Origin: Streptomyces sp. Je 1-332
GTDB lineage: Bacteria > Actinomycetota > Actinomycetes > Streptomycetales > Streptomycetaceae
Assembly (NCBI RefSeq): GCF_040730185.1
Contig: NZ_CP160402.1
Location: forward strand, 496,001-560,000
Direction: 5' to 3'
Length of the DNA: 64,000 bases
The position numbers were made by a program, and so were the translations under genes. Below are positions 44,245-52,418 of this stretch, one piece after another; within the stretch, counting starts at the first letter, position 1; each line of letters begins with the position of its first letter. Under the pieces are notes generated by a model. It worked only from the letters and a program-made list of their open reading frames with translations. It was not told the origin of the DNA and did not search any database.

Positions 44245-44293
44245 GCGTCCGGGCCGTGCCGCGGCAGTGGCGGCCACGGCAGGGCCCGGACGC
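44245..44293. terminator. Hairpin between monooxygenase and CoA-transferase genes
   Basis: 11-bp perfect outer arms GCGTCCGGGCC / GGCCCGGACGC with further inner GCCGTG/CACGGC pairing. It lies in the 302-base gap 44155-44456, where no gene was recognised, and probably ends the upstream ring-cleavage operon. Confidence 0.7.
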
Positions 44294-44456
44294 TTGGCAG
44301 TGCCCCGGCTTGTGGTGCCGGAGCACGACGGCGCATGGACCGTGCGGTGGTCCGTGCGCCGTGGTCAAAGGGCTCGTAAACAAGGGGTGAGCCGCGGGAG
44401 TTGGCCCGTCGAACGTCGACAGGAACCGGTACTGGCCCGGCGGCCGGGCCGCGGAC

Positions 44457-46121
44457 CTACCGCTCGGCCGCGGCCGTAAGCGTTCCGGGCGCCGGTGCGC
44501 GGTCGGCCGCGGTGGCGGGATGCCGCAACTGCTCGCGCAACTGGCCGACGAGTTCGCGCAGACCAGGCGCGTCCGTGGTGGCGCCGAACAGATAGAAGTC
44601 CGGCCGGATGACGGCGGCGGCATGTCCGTGCTCGCGCATGTGAGGCAGGTAGCCGTCGGGCGCGTCGAGGTAGCCCTCGGGTGGCGGGTCGTCCTCGTAG
44701 AGCGGCACCAGGGTCGCACCGATGTCGGTGAGGAAGGCGCGATCCGTGGCGTCGAGGGCGGCCGACGGGCCTGTCCCGTCGGTCAGGATCGTGAAGCCGC
44801 CGCCGGTGAGGTCATCGAGCAGGGCGGTGCGCCCCCGGTGCGTGACCTCGTACTGCGGCGTGAGGTGGCCGACGTTCGCGGCGCGGCTGCCGTCGGACGC
44901 CCGCGCGAGGATGCCGTCGCCAAGGACGGGCGGTGGAGTGGGAGGCAGCGCATGCTGCGGGTCGGCGCCGGCGGCGATCATCCGGGCGTCGCGGGCGGCT
45001 GCGTCCTCGTCGTCGAGGACGCAGATGACCTGACCGAGAGCCATGGACATACCGATGGCGTGCTGGACGTGTTCGCTGCGCTCGGAGGTGTAGGTGTCAA
45101 GCAGGTCGGGCTCCGCGCGCCCGTCGAGGACCAGGTCCAGCTTCCAGGCCAGGTTGATGGCATCGCGGATTCCGGAGCACATGCCCTGTCCGGCGAACGG
45201 TGGCATCTGGTGGGCGGCGTCGCCGGCCAGGATCAGCCTGCCCTCGCGCCACCGGTCCACCCAGCGGGCCTGGAAGGTGTAGACCGTGTGCCGTGCGAGG
45301 GTGGTGTTCTCCGGTGTACGCCCCCAGGGTTCGAGAAGTCTCCAGGCTGCCTCCGGGGTCTTGAGGTCCTCGATGTCCTCGTGCGGCAGCCGGAGGAACT
45401 CCCAACGGCGCCGCCCCGGACCGCCGGAGACGATCGTGGTGGGCCGCCGCGGATCGCACAGCTGCCAGTTCATCGGGGACCATTGGGCCTGCTCGTGCGG
45501 TTGTGTGTCGACGATCAGCCAGTCGTAGAAGAAGCCGAGGTCGGTGACGGAGGTGTCCATGGCCGAGCGGACGAAGCTGTTGGCTCCATCGGCACCGATG
45601 ACGTAACGGGCATGGACCTCACCGCGGCCGTCGCCGTCGCGCGTGCCGCCGCTCGTGCTCAACTGCACGTATCCATCGCGGGGTTGCAGGCCCGTGACCT
45701 CACAACCGCGCCGCACGGTGACCGAGGCCAAACTCTCGGCGGCCTCGGCGAGGACGGCTTCCAGCTCTGGCTGGCTGAAGAAGTTGGCGGTGGGCCAGCC
45801 GGAGGGTCCGTTGCCGGACCAGTCGATGCGCACCAGCGGTTGACCGGCCGCGTTGCGCCACTCGTAGTGATCGGGCACCGGATCGGTGACCGCGCGTATC
45901 TCCTCCCCCACTCCCGCGGCCTGGAAGATGCGGGCGATCTCGTGGTCGAAGTGCGCGGCGCGGGGCAGGGGGTATGGGTCGGGCCAGCGCTCGAGGGCTA
46001 CGACGTCGTGTCCGGCCCGGCCGAGGAGCAGGGCCAGCATCTGGCCCACGGGCCCGAAGCCGACGATCGCGATGTCGTGCATCTTCGGGGTGCTTCCGCT
46101 CATGGCTCCACTTCCGCTCAT
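44457..46121 (-). CDS. FAD-dependent aromatic-ring hydroxylase (MhpA type)
   Basis: A 554-residue class A hydroxylase: IAIVGFGPVGQMLALLLGRAG, YVIGADGANSFVRSA and LAGDAAHQMPPFAGQGMCSG, with a thioredoxin-like C-terminus ending in a variable tail. It is a relative of the gene at 24103. The N-terminus holds a near-duplicated MSGSGAMSGS; ATG 46103 is an alternative start. It is the third gene of the FAH - dioxygenase - hydroxylase operon, 6 bases after the dioxygenase stop. It likely makes the catechol-type substrate for the dioxygenase. Confidence 0.93.
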   Translation of the reverse strand: MSGSGAMSGSTPKMHDIAIVGFGPVGQMLALLLGRAGHDVVALERWPDPYPLPRAAHFDHEIARIFQAAGVGEEIRAVTDPVPDHYEWRNAAGQPLVRIDWSGNGPSGWPTANFFSQPELEAVLAEAAESLASVTVRRGCEVTGLQPRDGYVQLSTSGGTRDGDGRGEVHARYVIGADGANSFVRSAMDTSVTDLGFFYDWLIVDTQPHEQAQWSPMNWQLCDPRRPTTIVSGGPGRRRWEFLRLPHEDIEDLKTPEAAWRLLEPWGRTPENTTLARHTVYTFQARWVDRWREGRLILAGDAAHQMPPFAGQGMCSGIRDAINLAWKLDLVLDGRAEPDLLDTYTSERSEHVQHAIGMSMALGQVICVLDDEDAAARDARMIAAGADPQHALPPTPPPVLGDGILARASDGSRAANVGHLTPQYEVTHRGRTALLDDLTGGGFTILTDGTGPSAALDATDRAFLTDIGATLVPLYEDDPPPEGYLDAPDGYLPHMREHGHAAAVIRPDFYLFGATTDAPGLRELVGQLREQLRHPATAADRAPAPGTLTAAAER

Positions 46122-46127
46122 GGCTCT

Positions 46128-47054
46128 CTACCTCGGCTCACTGTGGGTTCCGGTCATCAAGGCGGCGAGATCCTCGGGGGCCAGGAACGAGGGCGGGGGT
46201 GGCGGGCCCCAGTTGAACAGGCCTTTGGCGCCTTCCAGGACCTCCGGTGTCCACAGTTGGTCGTCGACGACGCAGTCCATGTCGGAGTAGTACTCGCTGA
46301 AGTTGCCTGCCGGATCCTTGAGGTACCAGAAGAAGTTCGAGCCCGCGTGGTGACGGCCCAGGCCCCAGACGTGACGCTCGGGGTGGTCCTCCAGCATCGC
46401 GGCGGCGCCGCGACCGACCTCGTCGATGTCGTCGACCTGCCAGGACGAGTGGTGCAGGAAGGCGACCGGCGCGGACAGGACCAGGATGTTGTGGTGGTCG
46501 GTGGAGCAGCGCAGGAACGCCCCGTGGTCCTTGATGTAGTCGGACGCCTTGAAGCCGAGGCCGTCGCGGAAGAACGCGGTCGTGGCGTCGAAGTCGGTGG
46601 TGCCGACGACGGCGTGGCCCAGCTTGCGGGGGCGTACCGGATGCGTGCGCAGGATGCCGGGCGCCCGGCGGCCGGTGCGGTCGGTGCGGCCCGGCCCGTT
46701 GTAGGCGGTGGCCGGGACCGGTTCCTGGGTCAGACGGGGTACGACTTCCAGGACGGCGCGCACCGCGGTGGCTTTGTCGTACGCGGTAAGGGTCCCGGCG
46801 TCGACAGTGCTCTCGGTGCCGAGCCGCTTCAGCCGGGAGCCGGCCGAGGACAGGTCCTCGGGCGTGTCGACGCCGATCCGCACTTCCACCAGACGGCGGG
46901 TCGGCGCGTGCACGATACGGAGCTGGCGTCCGGCGTCCTGGGTGGTGAACCACCCGTCGCCGTCCGGAGTGAGACCGAAGTCGGCGTAGTAGGCGGCGGT
47001 CGTGGTGACGTCGGGGACCCCCATGGTGATGGAGGTCAGACGGTGCAGTGCCAT
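46128..47054 (-). CDS. Two-domain extradiol (catechol 2,3-) dioxygenase
   Basis: A 308-residue type I extradiol dioxygenase with two VOC modules. The Fe(II) ligands in the catalytic module are His147 (KLGHAVVGT), His201 or 202 (AFLHHSSWQ) and Glu254 (NFSEYYSDMD). The C-terminal FNWGPPPPPSFLAPED is a distinctive tail. It performs meta-cleavage of a catechol, hydroxyquinol or similar ring. Gaps of 53 and 6 bases place it in one operon between the FAH paralogue and the hydroxylase. Confidence 0.92.
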   Translation of the reverse strand: MALHRLTSITMGVPDVTTTAAYYADFGLTPDGDGWFTTQDAGRQLRIVHAPTRRLVEVRIGVDTPEDLSSAGSRLKRLGTESTVDAGTLTAYDKATAVRAVLEVVPRLTQEPVPATAYNGPGRTDRTGRRAPGILRTHPVRPRKLGHAVVGTTDFDATTAFFRDGLGFKASDYIKDHGAFLRCSTDHHNILVLSAPVAFLHHSSWQVDDIDEVGRGAAAMLEDHPERHVWGLGRHHAGSNFFWYLKDPAGNFSEYYSDMDCVVDDQLWTPEVLEGAKGLFNWGPPPPPSFLAPEDLAALMTGTHSEPR

Positions 47055-47107
47055 GGAGGACTCCTTTGTCCGGCGGGTCCGCTGGTCCGGGAAGGGGCCG
47101 CTGGGGG

Positions 47108-47950
47108 TCAGGCGACGAAGGTCTGGCGCAGTTCGCCGATGCCCTGCACGGCGCTGACGAGTTCGTCGCCGGGCGCCAGGAAGCGCTGGGGGTCGCGGCC
47201 GAGTCCGACGCCCGCGGGTGTGCCGGTGAAGATGACGTCGCCGGGCAGCAGGGGCAGGACGGCGGACAGGCGCGCGATGAGGGCGGGCACGGAGTGGATC
47301 AGGTCGCGGGTACGGCCCTTCTGGACCTCCTCGCCGTTGATCGCACAGCGCAGTTCCAGGTCGTCGGGGTCGTCGAACTCGTCCGGCGTGACGAGCCACG
47401 GCCCGATGGGCGCGAACCCGGGAAAGGACTTGCCCAGACTGAACTGCGGTGCGGGTCCCGCCAGTTGCTGCACACGCTCGGAGATGTCCTGCCCGACCGT
47501 GAGGCCGGCGACGTGCCCCCAGGAGTCGGCCTCGGAGACACCCTCGGCGCGACGGCCGATGACGGCCACCAGCTCGACCTCCCAGTCGGTGTGGCCGTTC
47601 GCCGGCAGTTTCACCTCGGTGACCGGTCCGCTGATGCTGGTGACGAACTTGGTGAACACCGGCGGCAGCCCTTCGGGCGCGGCGAATCCGGACTCGGCTG
47701 CGTGGTCGCCGTAGTTGAGTCCGATCGCCAGCGTCTGCCGGGGAGCCGGGGCCGGGGAACCCAGGTCGCGCGCCTCGAAAGGCGTGCCTGCGGGCAGGTC
47801 GGCCGTGGTGGCCCAGGTACGGAACTCCTCCCACCGATCGTAGACAACCTGGGGGTCGGGGGCGAAGGCGCCGTCACTGGCCTCTTCGACGTCCACGGCC
47901 CGTCCGTCGACAATGAGGGCCAGACGGCCGGAAAGGTTGGCCATGCGCAT
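47108..47950 (-). CDS. FAH-family hydrolase/hydratase, paralogue 2
   Basis: A 280-residue FAH protein, first gene of the ring-cleavage operon. Core segments: AIGLNYGDHAAESGF, DWEVELVAVIGRRA, LGKSFPGFAPIGPWLV, IFTGTPAGVGLGRDP. ATG 47950 is preferred because it aligns with the start of paralogue 1 and has GGAG 8 bases upstream; ATG 47944 is possible. By position it should process the ring-fission product of the adjacent dioxygenase. Confidence 0.92.
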   Translation of the reverse strand: MRMANLSGRLALIVDGRAVDVEEASDGAFAPDPQVVYDRWEEFRTWATTADLPAGTPFEARDLGSPAPAPRQTLAIGLNYGDHAAESGFAAPEGLPPVFTKFVTSISGPVTEVKLPANGHTDWEVELVAVIGRRAEGVSEADSWGHVAGLTVGQDISERVQQLAGPAPQFSLGKSFPGFAPIGPWLVTPDEFDDPDDLELRCAINGEEVQKGRTRDLIHSVPALIARLSAVLPLLPGDVIFTGTPAGVGLGRDPQRFLAPGDELVSAVQGIGELRQTFVA

Positions 47951-48055
47951 GATGTGTCTCCGGGGCTGGGGAAGGAGCCGGACAGGGGCGAGGCGGCCGG
48001 GCAGGAGAGGGAAGGCGACCCGTCGGAGACGACGCGACCTTGCCCACCCGGCGGC

Positions 48056-48074
48056 AATTCAGCATGATGATTAC
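48056..48074 (+). promoter_or_regulatory. Shared 19-base motif, copy 2
   Basis: AATTCAGCATGATGATTAC, identical (inverted) to 34808-34826. It lies in the divergent region between the ring-cleavage operon and the GntR gene. Confidence 0.75.
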
Positions 48075-48114
48075 CTTGATGTTGCGCTCCGCCGAGCTGC
48101 AGCGTCAAGGGTTC

Positions 48115-48135
48115 TCATCAAAATGAGCATGATGA
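48115..48135 (+). promoter_or_regulatory. Second GntR-type site before the regulator gene
   Basis: TCATCA-N9-TGATGA inverted repeat ending in AGCATGATGA, the core also seen in the motif at 48056. It is 23 bases before the GntR GTG start and suits autoregulation. Confidence 0.6.
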
Positions 48136-48158
48136 ATATGGATGATCGAGGAGACGAT

Positions 48159-48941
48159 GTGAGTTCCACCCCCGACCGTGCTGTCCGGCGCCCCACCCCG
48201 GAAGCCGCTCCTTCCGGCAGCTACAGCGGCTCACCCCGGCAGACACCGTCGGGGCGGGCCGAGCGCGCCGCGGACAAGGTGGCGGAGCTCATCGAAAGCG
48301 TCGCGCCCGGCTCCCGGCTGGGCACCAAGGAGGATCTGCGAACGCTGTGCGGAGTGTCCGTCGGCACCTTCAACGAAGCGCTGCGGCTCCTGCAGGCACG
48401 CGGCCTGGTCACCGTGAAACCGGGGCCGGGCGGCGGCTTGTTCAGCGCCGAGCAGTCCCCCATGGTCCGGCTCGGCAACTCCGTCCTCGCGCTGGACGCG
48501 CAGGCGAACGACGTGGCCGACGCTGTACGCATCCGCGACGCCCTCGACCCCCTGATGATCGAGGACGCCCTCTGGCACGCCTCCCCGGCGGACATCGCGG
48601 GGCTGCGTCTCCACATCGACGCCATGGGAGAGGCCGTGGACGCCGCCGACCCGGTCGCCTTCGTCCACGCCAACTGGCGTCTGCACGCCGCCATCGCCGC
48701 GATCAGCCCGAACGCGCTGCTCAGCTCGCTCTACACGCATCTGCTCGACCTGATCGAGGGCCACACCCTGTCCGTGCTGCCGACCAGCGACCAGCCCCTG
48801 GGCGAGTACATCGCGCAACGGCACCATCTGCACCGCGACCTCGTCGACGCCCTGGACCGGCGCGACCGCGACGATGCCCTGCGGCTCATCCACGAGCACA
48901 ACACCACGCTCCAGACCGCCGAGGACTCCCCCACGCCGTGA
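48159..48941 (+). CDS. GntR-family regulator, FadR/FCD subfamily
   Basis: A 260-residue regulator. The winged HTH shows LGTKEDLRTLCGVSVGTFNE and LLQARGLVTVKPGPGGG; the FCD domain has DALDPLMIEDALWHASPAD and ends with RRDRDDALRLIHEHN. The N-terminal ~40 residues are low-complexity. GTG 48159 is chosen because GAGGAG lies 5 bases upstream. It is divergent from the FAH-dioxygenase-hydroxylase operon and probably controls it, itself, and the MFS transporter through the AGCATGATGA motif. Confidence 0.92.
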   Translation: MSSTPDRAVRRPTPEAAPSGSYSGSPRQTPSGRAERAADKVAELIESVAPGSRLGTKEDLRTLCGVSVGTFNEALRLLQARGLVTVKPGPGGGLFSAEQSPMVRLGNSVLALDAQANDVADAVRIRDALDPLMIEDALWHASPADIAGLRLHIDAMGEAVDAADPVAFVHANWRLHAAIAAISPNALLSSLYTHLLDLIEGHTLSVLPTSDQPLGEYIAQRHHLHRDLVDALDRRDRDDALRLIHEHNTTLQTAEDSPTP

Positions 48942-49465
48942 GGACGCCCGTCAACCACGGCAGCCGTCCGACCCTGATCACTCGTGCGTTACGCGGGCTG
49001 AAGTCGCCCCATCTGACACACCCAAGGGGCTGGCGTCGCACCGAGTCTGCGGACATGACGCGCCCCGGGAGGCGGAACAAGGGAGAGGGGCCACCAGCCG
49101 CCGCGTTCCTCACGTCTCACACGCGTCTCACCAACAGCGTTGACGTCCCTGGAGCAGAGAGACCAGACCTACGCGTACGCTTTCGAACTGGACCAGCTGG
49201 ACCCCATGAGACGCCTTCGCCAACCTGCGCCATGTGGGACCGGATCGCACCGTCCGCCCAGCCTGGCCACCGGAGGCCACAAAGCGCCCGGGCGATCCCC
49301 GCCCCGCCTGACGACCGATCCCCGACGTCTGCGCATCGCCGGCGGGAAGAAGCACGAGCCGACCATCGCGACGATCACCGACATCCAGGATCATCGCCTC
49401 ACAGTTATCCGCTCCAGGCTTCGCAGGGTCCGCCCCCAGCACCCGCCGACTCGTCATAGGAGGCT
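48942..49465. other. Gene-free stretch holding dispersed repeat copy B
   Basis: No coding sequence was recognised between the GntR gene and a small candidate frame at 49466. The stretch contains the second copy of the repeat found at 17.5 kb. Confidence 0.6.
49108..49261. repeat. Dispersed repeat, copy B
   Basis: Matches 17455-17607, with 57 identical consecutive bases at 49158-49214; weaker similarity continues to about 49400. Same orientation as copy A. The flanks differ, so it is a discrete repeated unit and not part of a large duplication. Confidence 0.88.
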
Positions 49466-49633
49466 GTGCGTGCCGTCGGTCCCACCAAGACCCGGACCAT
49501 ACGCGGGCCAACTCCCCATATTGAACCTGTCGCACTGGCATCCTTGCTGGTCAGACGGGCTTACCGCCTGTACCGCCACCAGACGAAGAACCTTCTCGTG
49601 TCGTACTCGCCGAAGAAGCTGGGCTTCTTCTAA
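49466..49633 (+). CDS. Candidate small basic peptide (55 residues)
   Basis: A GTG-initiated frame with AGGAGG only 2 bases upstream. The C-terminal half, VRRAYRLYRHQTKNLLVSYS then PKKLGFF, looks protein-like and basic with aromatic residues. The stop follows a GAAGAAGC/GCTTCTTC hairpin (49612-49630) embedded in the last codons. I do not recognise a family. It could be a relic of a longer gene. Confidence 0.3.
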   Translation: MRAVGPTKTRTIRGPTPHIEPVALASLLVRRAYRLYRHQTKNLLVSYSPKKLGFF

Positions 49634-49735
49634 GCGCAGAAGCTCGGCCTCTTCCAGAGGCCGCCGGACCACGACCCAGGGCCTCGGCCACGCCGCGGCC
49701 CTGCTGTCGTCGTCTATCCGGTCATGGGCGGGGAA

Positions 49736-49957
49736 TCAGGCGTCCCCGACGCCTACTACCCGCTGCACCGCCTGCTGAGCGGCGTAGAAATCGGCGTCAG
49801 AGACGCCGGGGTCGTCCTCGACCTGGTCGAGCCAGTCCGAGATCTCCTCAGCCGTCCACAGGTCGAAACCCTTTGGAATGTCCAGCGTCGTCGTACTGGA
49901 CCGCAGCTCCTCGGCAGCAACCGCTTCAGTGACGCTGCGTGTGCTCACTTCCGTCAA
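49736..49957 (-). CDS. Small acidic protein of unknown function (73 residues)
   Basis: A TTG start with GAAGGGAG upstream gives an acidic protein: LDIPKGFDLWTAEEISDWLD, DDPGVSDADFYAAQQAV. No membrane segment or metal motif is seen. It could be a small regulatory or peptide-precursor-like protein; no modifying enzyme is nearby. GTG 49948 is an alternative start. Confidence 0.45.
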   Translation of the reverse strand: MTEVSTRSVTEAVAAEELRSSTTTLDIPKGFDLWTAEEISDWLDQVEDDPGVSDADFYAAQQAVQRVVGVGDA

Positions 49958-50072
49958 CGTGGCTCTCCCTTCGGGATGTGTGGGGTACCGGACGGGCGAC
50001 CATGCCAGAGGCCTCCCGGGGATGTCCAGCTCGTCGCCCTCGCGTTCGCCGCGCGGTGCCGTGTGCGAGCAG

Positions 50073-50969
50073 TCAGCGGCCGGCCTGCGCCAGGACGTCG
50101 TTCAGTGCGCTCCCCAGTGGGAGGTCGATGCGGCGGGCGGCCCAGTGATCACCGCGGGTAGGACCCTGGTTCACGATCAGAACCGGGGCACCGGCCTGCG
50201 CCGCTTGGCGCACGAAGCGCAGCCCGGACATCACCGTCAGTGAAGAGCCAAGGACGAGCAGCGTGGTCGCTCCGTCGACCAGGCTCCGGCACGCCGCCAC
50301 GCGCTCGGGCGGCACGTTCTCACCGAAGAACACGACGTCCGGCTTGAGTCCCTCTTTGCCGCATGCCGCGCACGCCACCACCTGGAACTCACGCACTGCC
50401 TCGTCGGGCAGGTCCACGTCGCCGTCAGGATTCACCCGCGCCGCGCGGTGCTGCTCGACCATGGCCTCGAACCCCGGGTTGGCCGCCCGCAGCCGGGCGT
50501 CGAGCTCCGAGCGCGCGGTGGCATGACCGCAGAAGAGGCAGGTCACGCGGCTGAGGCTGCCGTGCAGCTCGACGACGTCCCGCGCCCCCGCGGCCTGCTG
50601 CAGCCCGTCGACGTTCTGCGTGATCACACCCGTGACGAGTCCCGTTCCGGCCAGGGCCGCGACCGCCCGGTGACCGGAGTTCGGGCGGGCCCGGGTCAGG
50701 GACCGCCAGCCGAGCTGGCTGCGGGCCCAGTACCGCCGACGTGCGTGAGCGCTGTCGGTGAACTCCTGAAACGTCATGGGCACGTGGTTGCGACGAAAGG
50801 CTCCGCGCTCCCCGCGGTAGTCCGGGATACCGGACTCCGTCGACAGGCCCGCTCCACTGAGCACTACGACGCCTCCCGCACGCACAGCGTCGACGACCGC
50901 CGACACATCGGTCGAGGCGGGAGGCAGGTCGCCGCGCGGCTCCCAGGTCAACGTGGGTCGCGTCCTCAT
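50073..50969 (-). CDS. Sir2-family NAD-dependent protein deacylase (sirtuin)
   Basis: A 298-residue sirtuin. NAD motif GAGLSTESGIPDYRG, TQNVDGL, catalytic His in VELHGSL, zinc cysteines CLFCGH and CAACG, and GSSLTVMSGL. It removes acetyl or acyl groups from lysine using NAD+, acting in the cytoplasm. ATG 50969 is used; the frame runs open for 117 codons further through a tandem-repeat region that does not look coding. It is divergent from the metallophosphoesterase. Confidence 0.94.
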   Translation of the reverse strand: MRTRPTLTWEPRGDLPPASTDVSAVVDAVRAGGVVVLSGAGLSTESGIPDYRGERGAFRRNHVPMTFQEFTDSAHARRRYWARSQLGWRSLTRARPNSGHRAVAALAGTGLVTGVITQNVDGLQQAAGARDVVELHGSLSRVTCLFCGHATARSELDARLRAANPGFEAMVEQHRAARVNPDGDVDLPDEAVREFQVVACAACGKEGLKPDVVFFGENVPPERVAACRSLVDGATTLLVLGSSLTVMSGLRFVRQAAQAGAPVLIVNQGPTRGDHWAARRIDLPLGSALNDVLAQAGR

Positions 50970-51016
50970 GCCCGCCAGCTTACGTACAGAGTGACCGGAT
51001 AAAGTGCGCGCGTTGA

Positions 51017-51123
51017 CAGTCCGGCTACTTGTCGGCAGTCCGGCTACTTGTCGGCCGTCCGGCTGCATATCGGCAATCCGGCTACTTGTCGGCAGCCGGC
51101 AGTCGGCAGTCCGGCTGCTTGAG
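51017..51123 (+). repeat. 19-bp tandem repeat array
   Basis: Units of CAGTCCGGCTACTTGTCGG: two perfect copies, two diverged copies, a shortened unit and a final partial copy. It fills the region just before the metallophosphoesterase ribosome site (GAGGAGGGGA) and follows the divergent sirtuin start. Confidence 0.9.
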
Positions 51124-51133
51124 GAGGGGAAGC

Positions 51134-52354
51134 GTGACCGACACCAGCGAAACCCGGCCCGCGGACGGTACGGCGCGAGCGACCGAGCAGAGCCGACTGC
51201 GCCGCCTGATGCGCTACATCCCCCTGATCGCCCCGGTCCTGCTGTGGACCGTCCCCTGCTGGGTGCTCCTGCACGCCGGCCAGCACTGGCCGCTCCCTGT
51301 GGCGCTGGGCGGCACCGCACTGTTCGTCCTCGGCCTGATCACCATGCCGCTCACGATGGCGCGCGGCCACGGAAAACGGCAGCAGGACCGGGCGGCGATC
51401 GTCGGAGACACCCTCCTCGGGACCGGCTGGGTCCTGTTCACCTGGTCCGTCCTGCTCGGCGTCCTGCTTCGCCTCGTCCTGGCCGTGGCCGGAGTGGGCG
51501 ACGGTCAGGACCGGGCCCGGATCGTCACCTGGGCGGTGATCGGCACAGCCGCCGTGCTGCTCGCCTGGGGGTACGCCGAGGCCCGCAGGGTGCCACGGGT
51601 CCGCCGCCTCGACGTGCAACTCCCGCGCCTGGGAGCCGGATTGGACGGCACGCGGGTCGTCCTCATCACCGACACCCACTACGGCCCACTCGACCGCGCA
51701 CGCTGGTCGGCGCGGGTCTGCGCGAAGGTCAACACCCTGGAGGCCGACCTGGTCTGCCACACCGGCGACATCGCCGACGGCACGGCCGAACGCCGCCGCG
51801 CCCAGGCCGCTCCGCTCGGCACCGTGCAATCCACCCGGGCGCGGGTCTACGTCACCGGAAACCACGAGTACTACAGCGAGGCCCAAGGCTGGGTCGACCT
51901 GATGCACGAGCTGGGCTGGGCGCCGCTGCGCAACCGGCATCTGCTGCTCGAACGCGGCGGGGACACCCTCGTGGTCGCCGGCGTGGACGACGTCACCGCC
52001 GAGTCCTCCGGTCTGGCAGGCCACCGCGCCCACCTCGCCGGAGCCCTGGACGGAACCGACCCCGAGCTGCCCGTCCTGCTCCTGGCCCACCAGCCCAAGT
52101 TCATCGACCGGGCCGCGGAGGGCGGCGTCGACCTCCAGCTCTCCGGCCACACGCACGGCGGCCAGATCTGGCCCTTCCACCACCTCGTCCGCATCGACCA
52201 GCCCGCCCTCGCCGGTCTCAGCCGCCACGGCACCCGCACGCTCCTCTATACCAGCCGCGGCACCGGCTTCTGGGGCCCACCGTTCCGCGTCTTCGCCCCC
52301 AGCGAGATCACCCTGCTGGTACTCCGCTCCCCCCAGCGGCCCGCCACGCCATGA
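51134..52354 (+). CDS. Membrane-anchored metallophosphoesterase (YkuE-like)
   Basis: A 406-residue protein starting at GTG after GAGGAGGGGA. The N-terminal ~150 residues hold four hydrophobic segments; the C-terminal calcineurin-like domain has ITDTHYGPL, HTGDIADG, TGNHEYYSEA, LLAHQPKF and SGHTHGGQIWP, the full dimetal ligand set. YkuE-type enzymes dephosphorylate lipid or nucleotide substrates at the membrane. The frame is open upstream through the 19-bp tandem repeats, which encode a repetitive sequence I reject. Confidence 0.92.
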   Translation: MTDTSETRPADGTARATEQSRLRRLMRYIPLIAPVLLWTVPCWVLLHAGQHWPLPVALGGTALFVLGLITMPLTMARGHGKRQQDRAAIVGDTLLGTGWVLFTWSVLLGVLLRLVLAVAGVGDGQDRARIVTWAVIGTAAVLLAWGYAEARRVPRVRRLDVQLPRLGAGLDGTRVVLITDTHYGPLDRARWSARVCAKVNTLEADLVCHTGDIADGTAERRRAQAAPLGTVQSTRARVYVTGNHEYYSEAQGWVDLMHELGWAPLRNRHLLLERGGDTLVVAGVDDVTAESSGLAGHRAHLAGALDGTDPELPVLLLAHQPKFIDRAAEGGVDLQLSGHTHGGQIWPFHHLVRIDQPALAGLSRHGTRTLLYTSRGTGFWGPPFRVFAPSEITLLVLRSPQRPATP

Positions 52355-52372
52355 CCCACGGCGGGCTGCCGT

Positions 52373-52418
52373 ATCAGGAGCGGGTCGGCGTCGTGATCAG
52401 GAGCGGGTCGGTGTCGTG
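52373..52418. repeat. 23-bp tandem duplication
   Basis: ATCAGGAGCGGGTCGGCGTC and three following bases occur twice in tandem with one mismatch. The second copy holds the STAS gene's last codons and its stop, so it extends the 3' end of that gene. Confidence 0.9.

Noticed and set aside
46103..46135. Near-duplicated ATGAGCGGAAG at the hydroxylase start
   Set aside because: Only two short copies. It creates alternative starts but is too small to interpret as a repeat system.
44520..47714. A plus-strand open frame of over 1,000 codons
   Set aside because: It is antisense to the hydroxylase, dioxygenase and FAH genes, whose catalytic motifs are intact on the minus strand. Long antisense frames are expected at this GC content.
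51029..51133. Coding extension of the metallophosphoesterase through the 19-bp repeats
   Set aside because: The repeats precede a strong ribosome site at the GTG 51134 start, and the encoded sequence is only repeat-derived.
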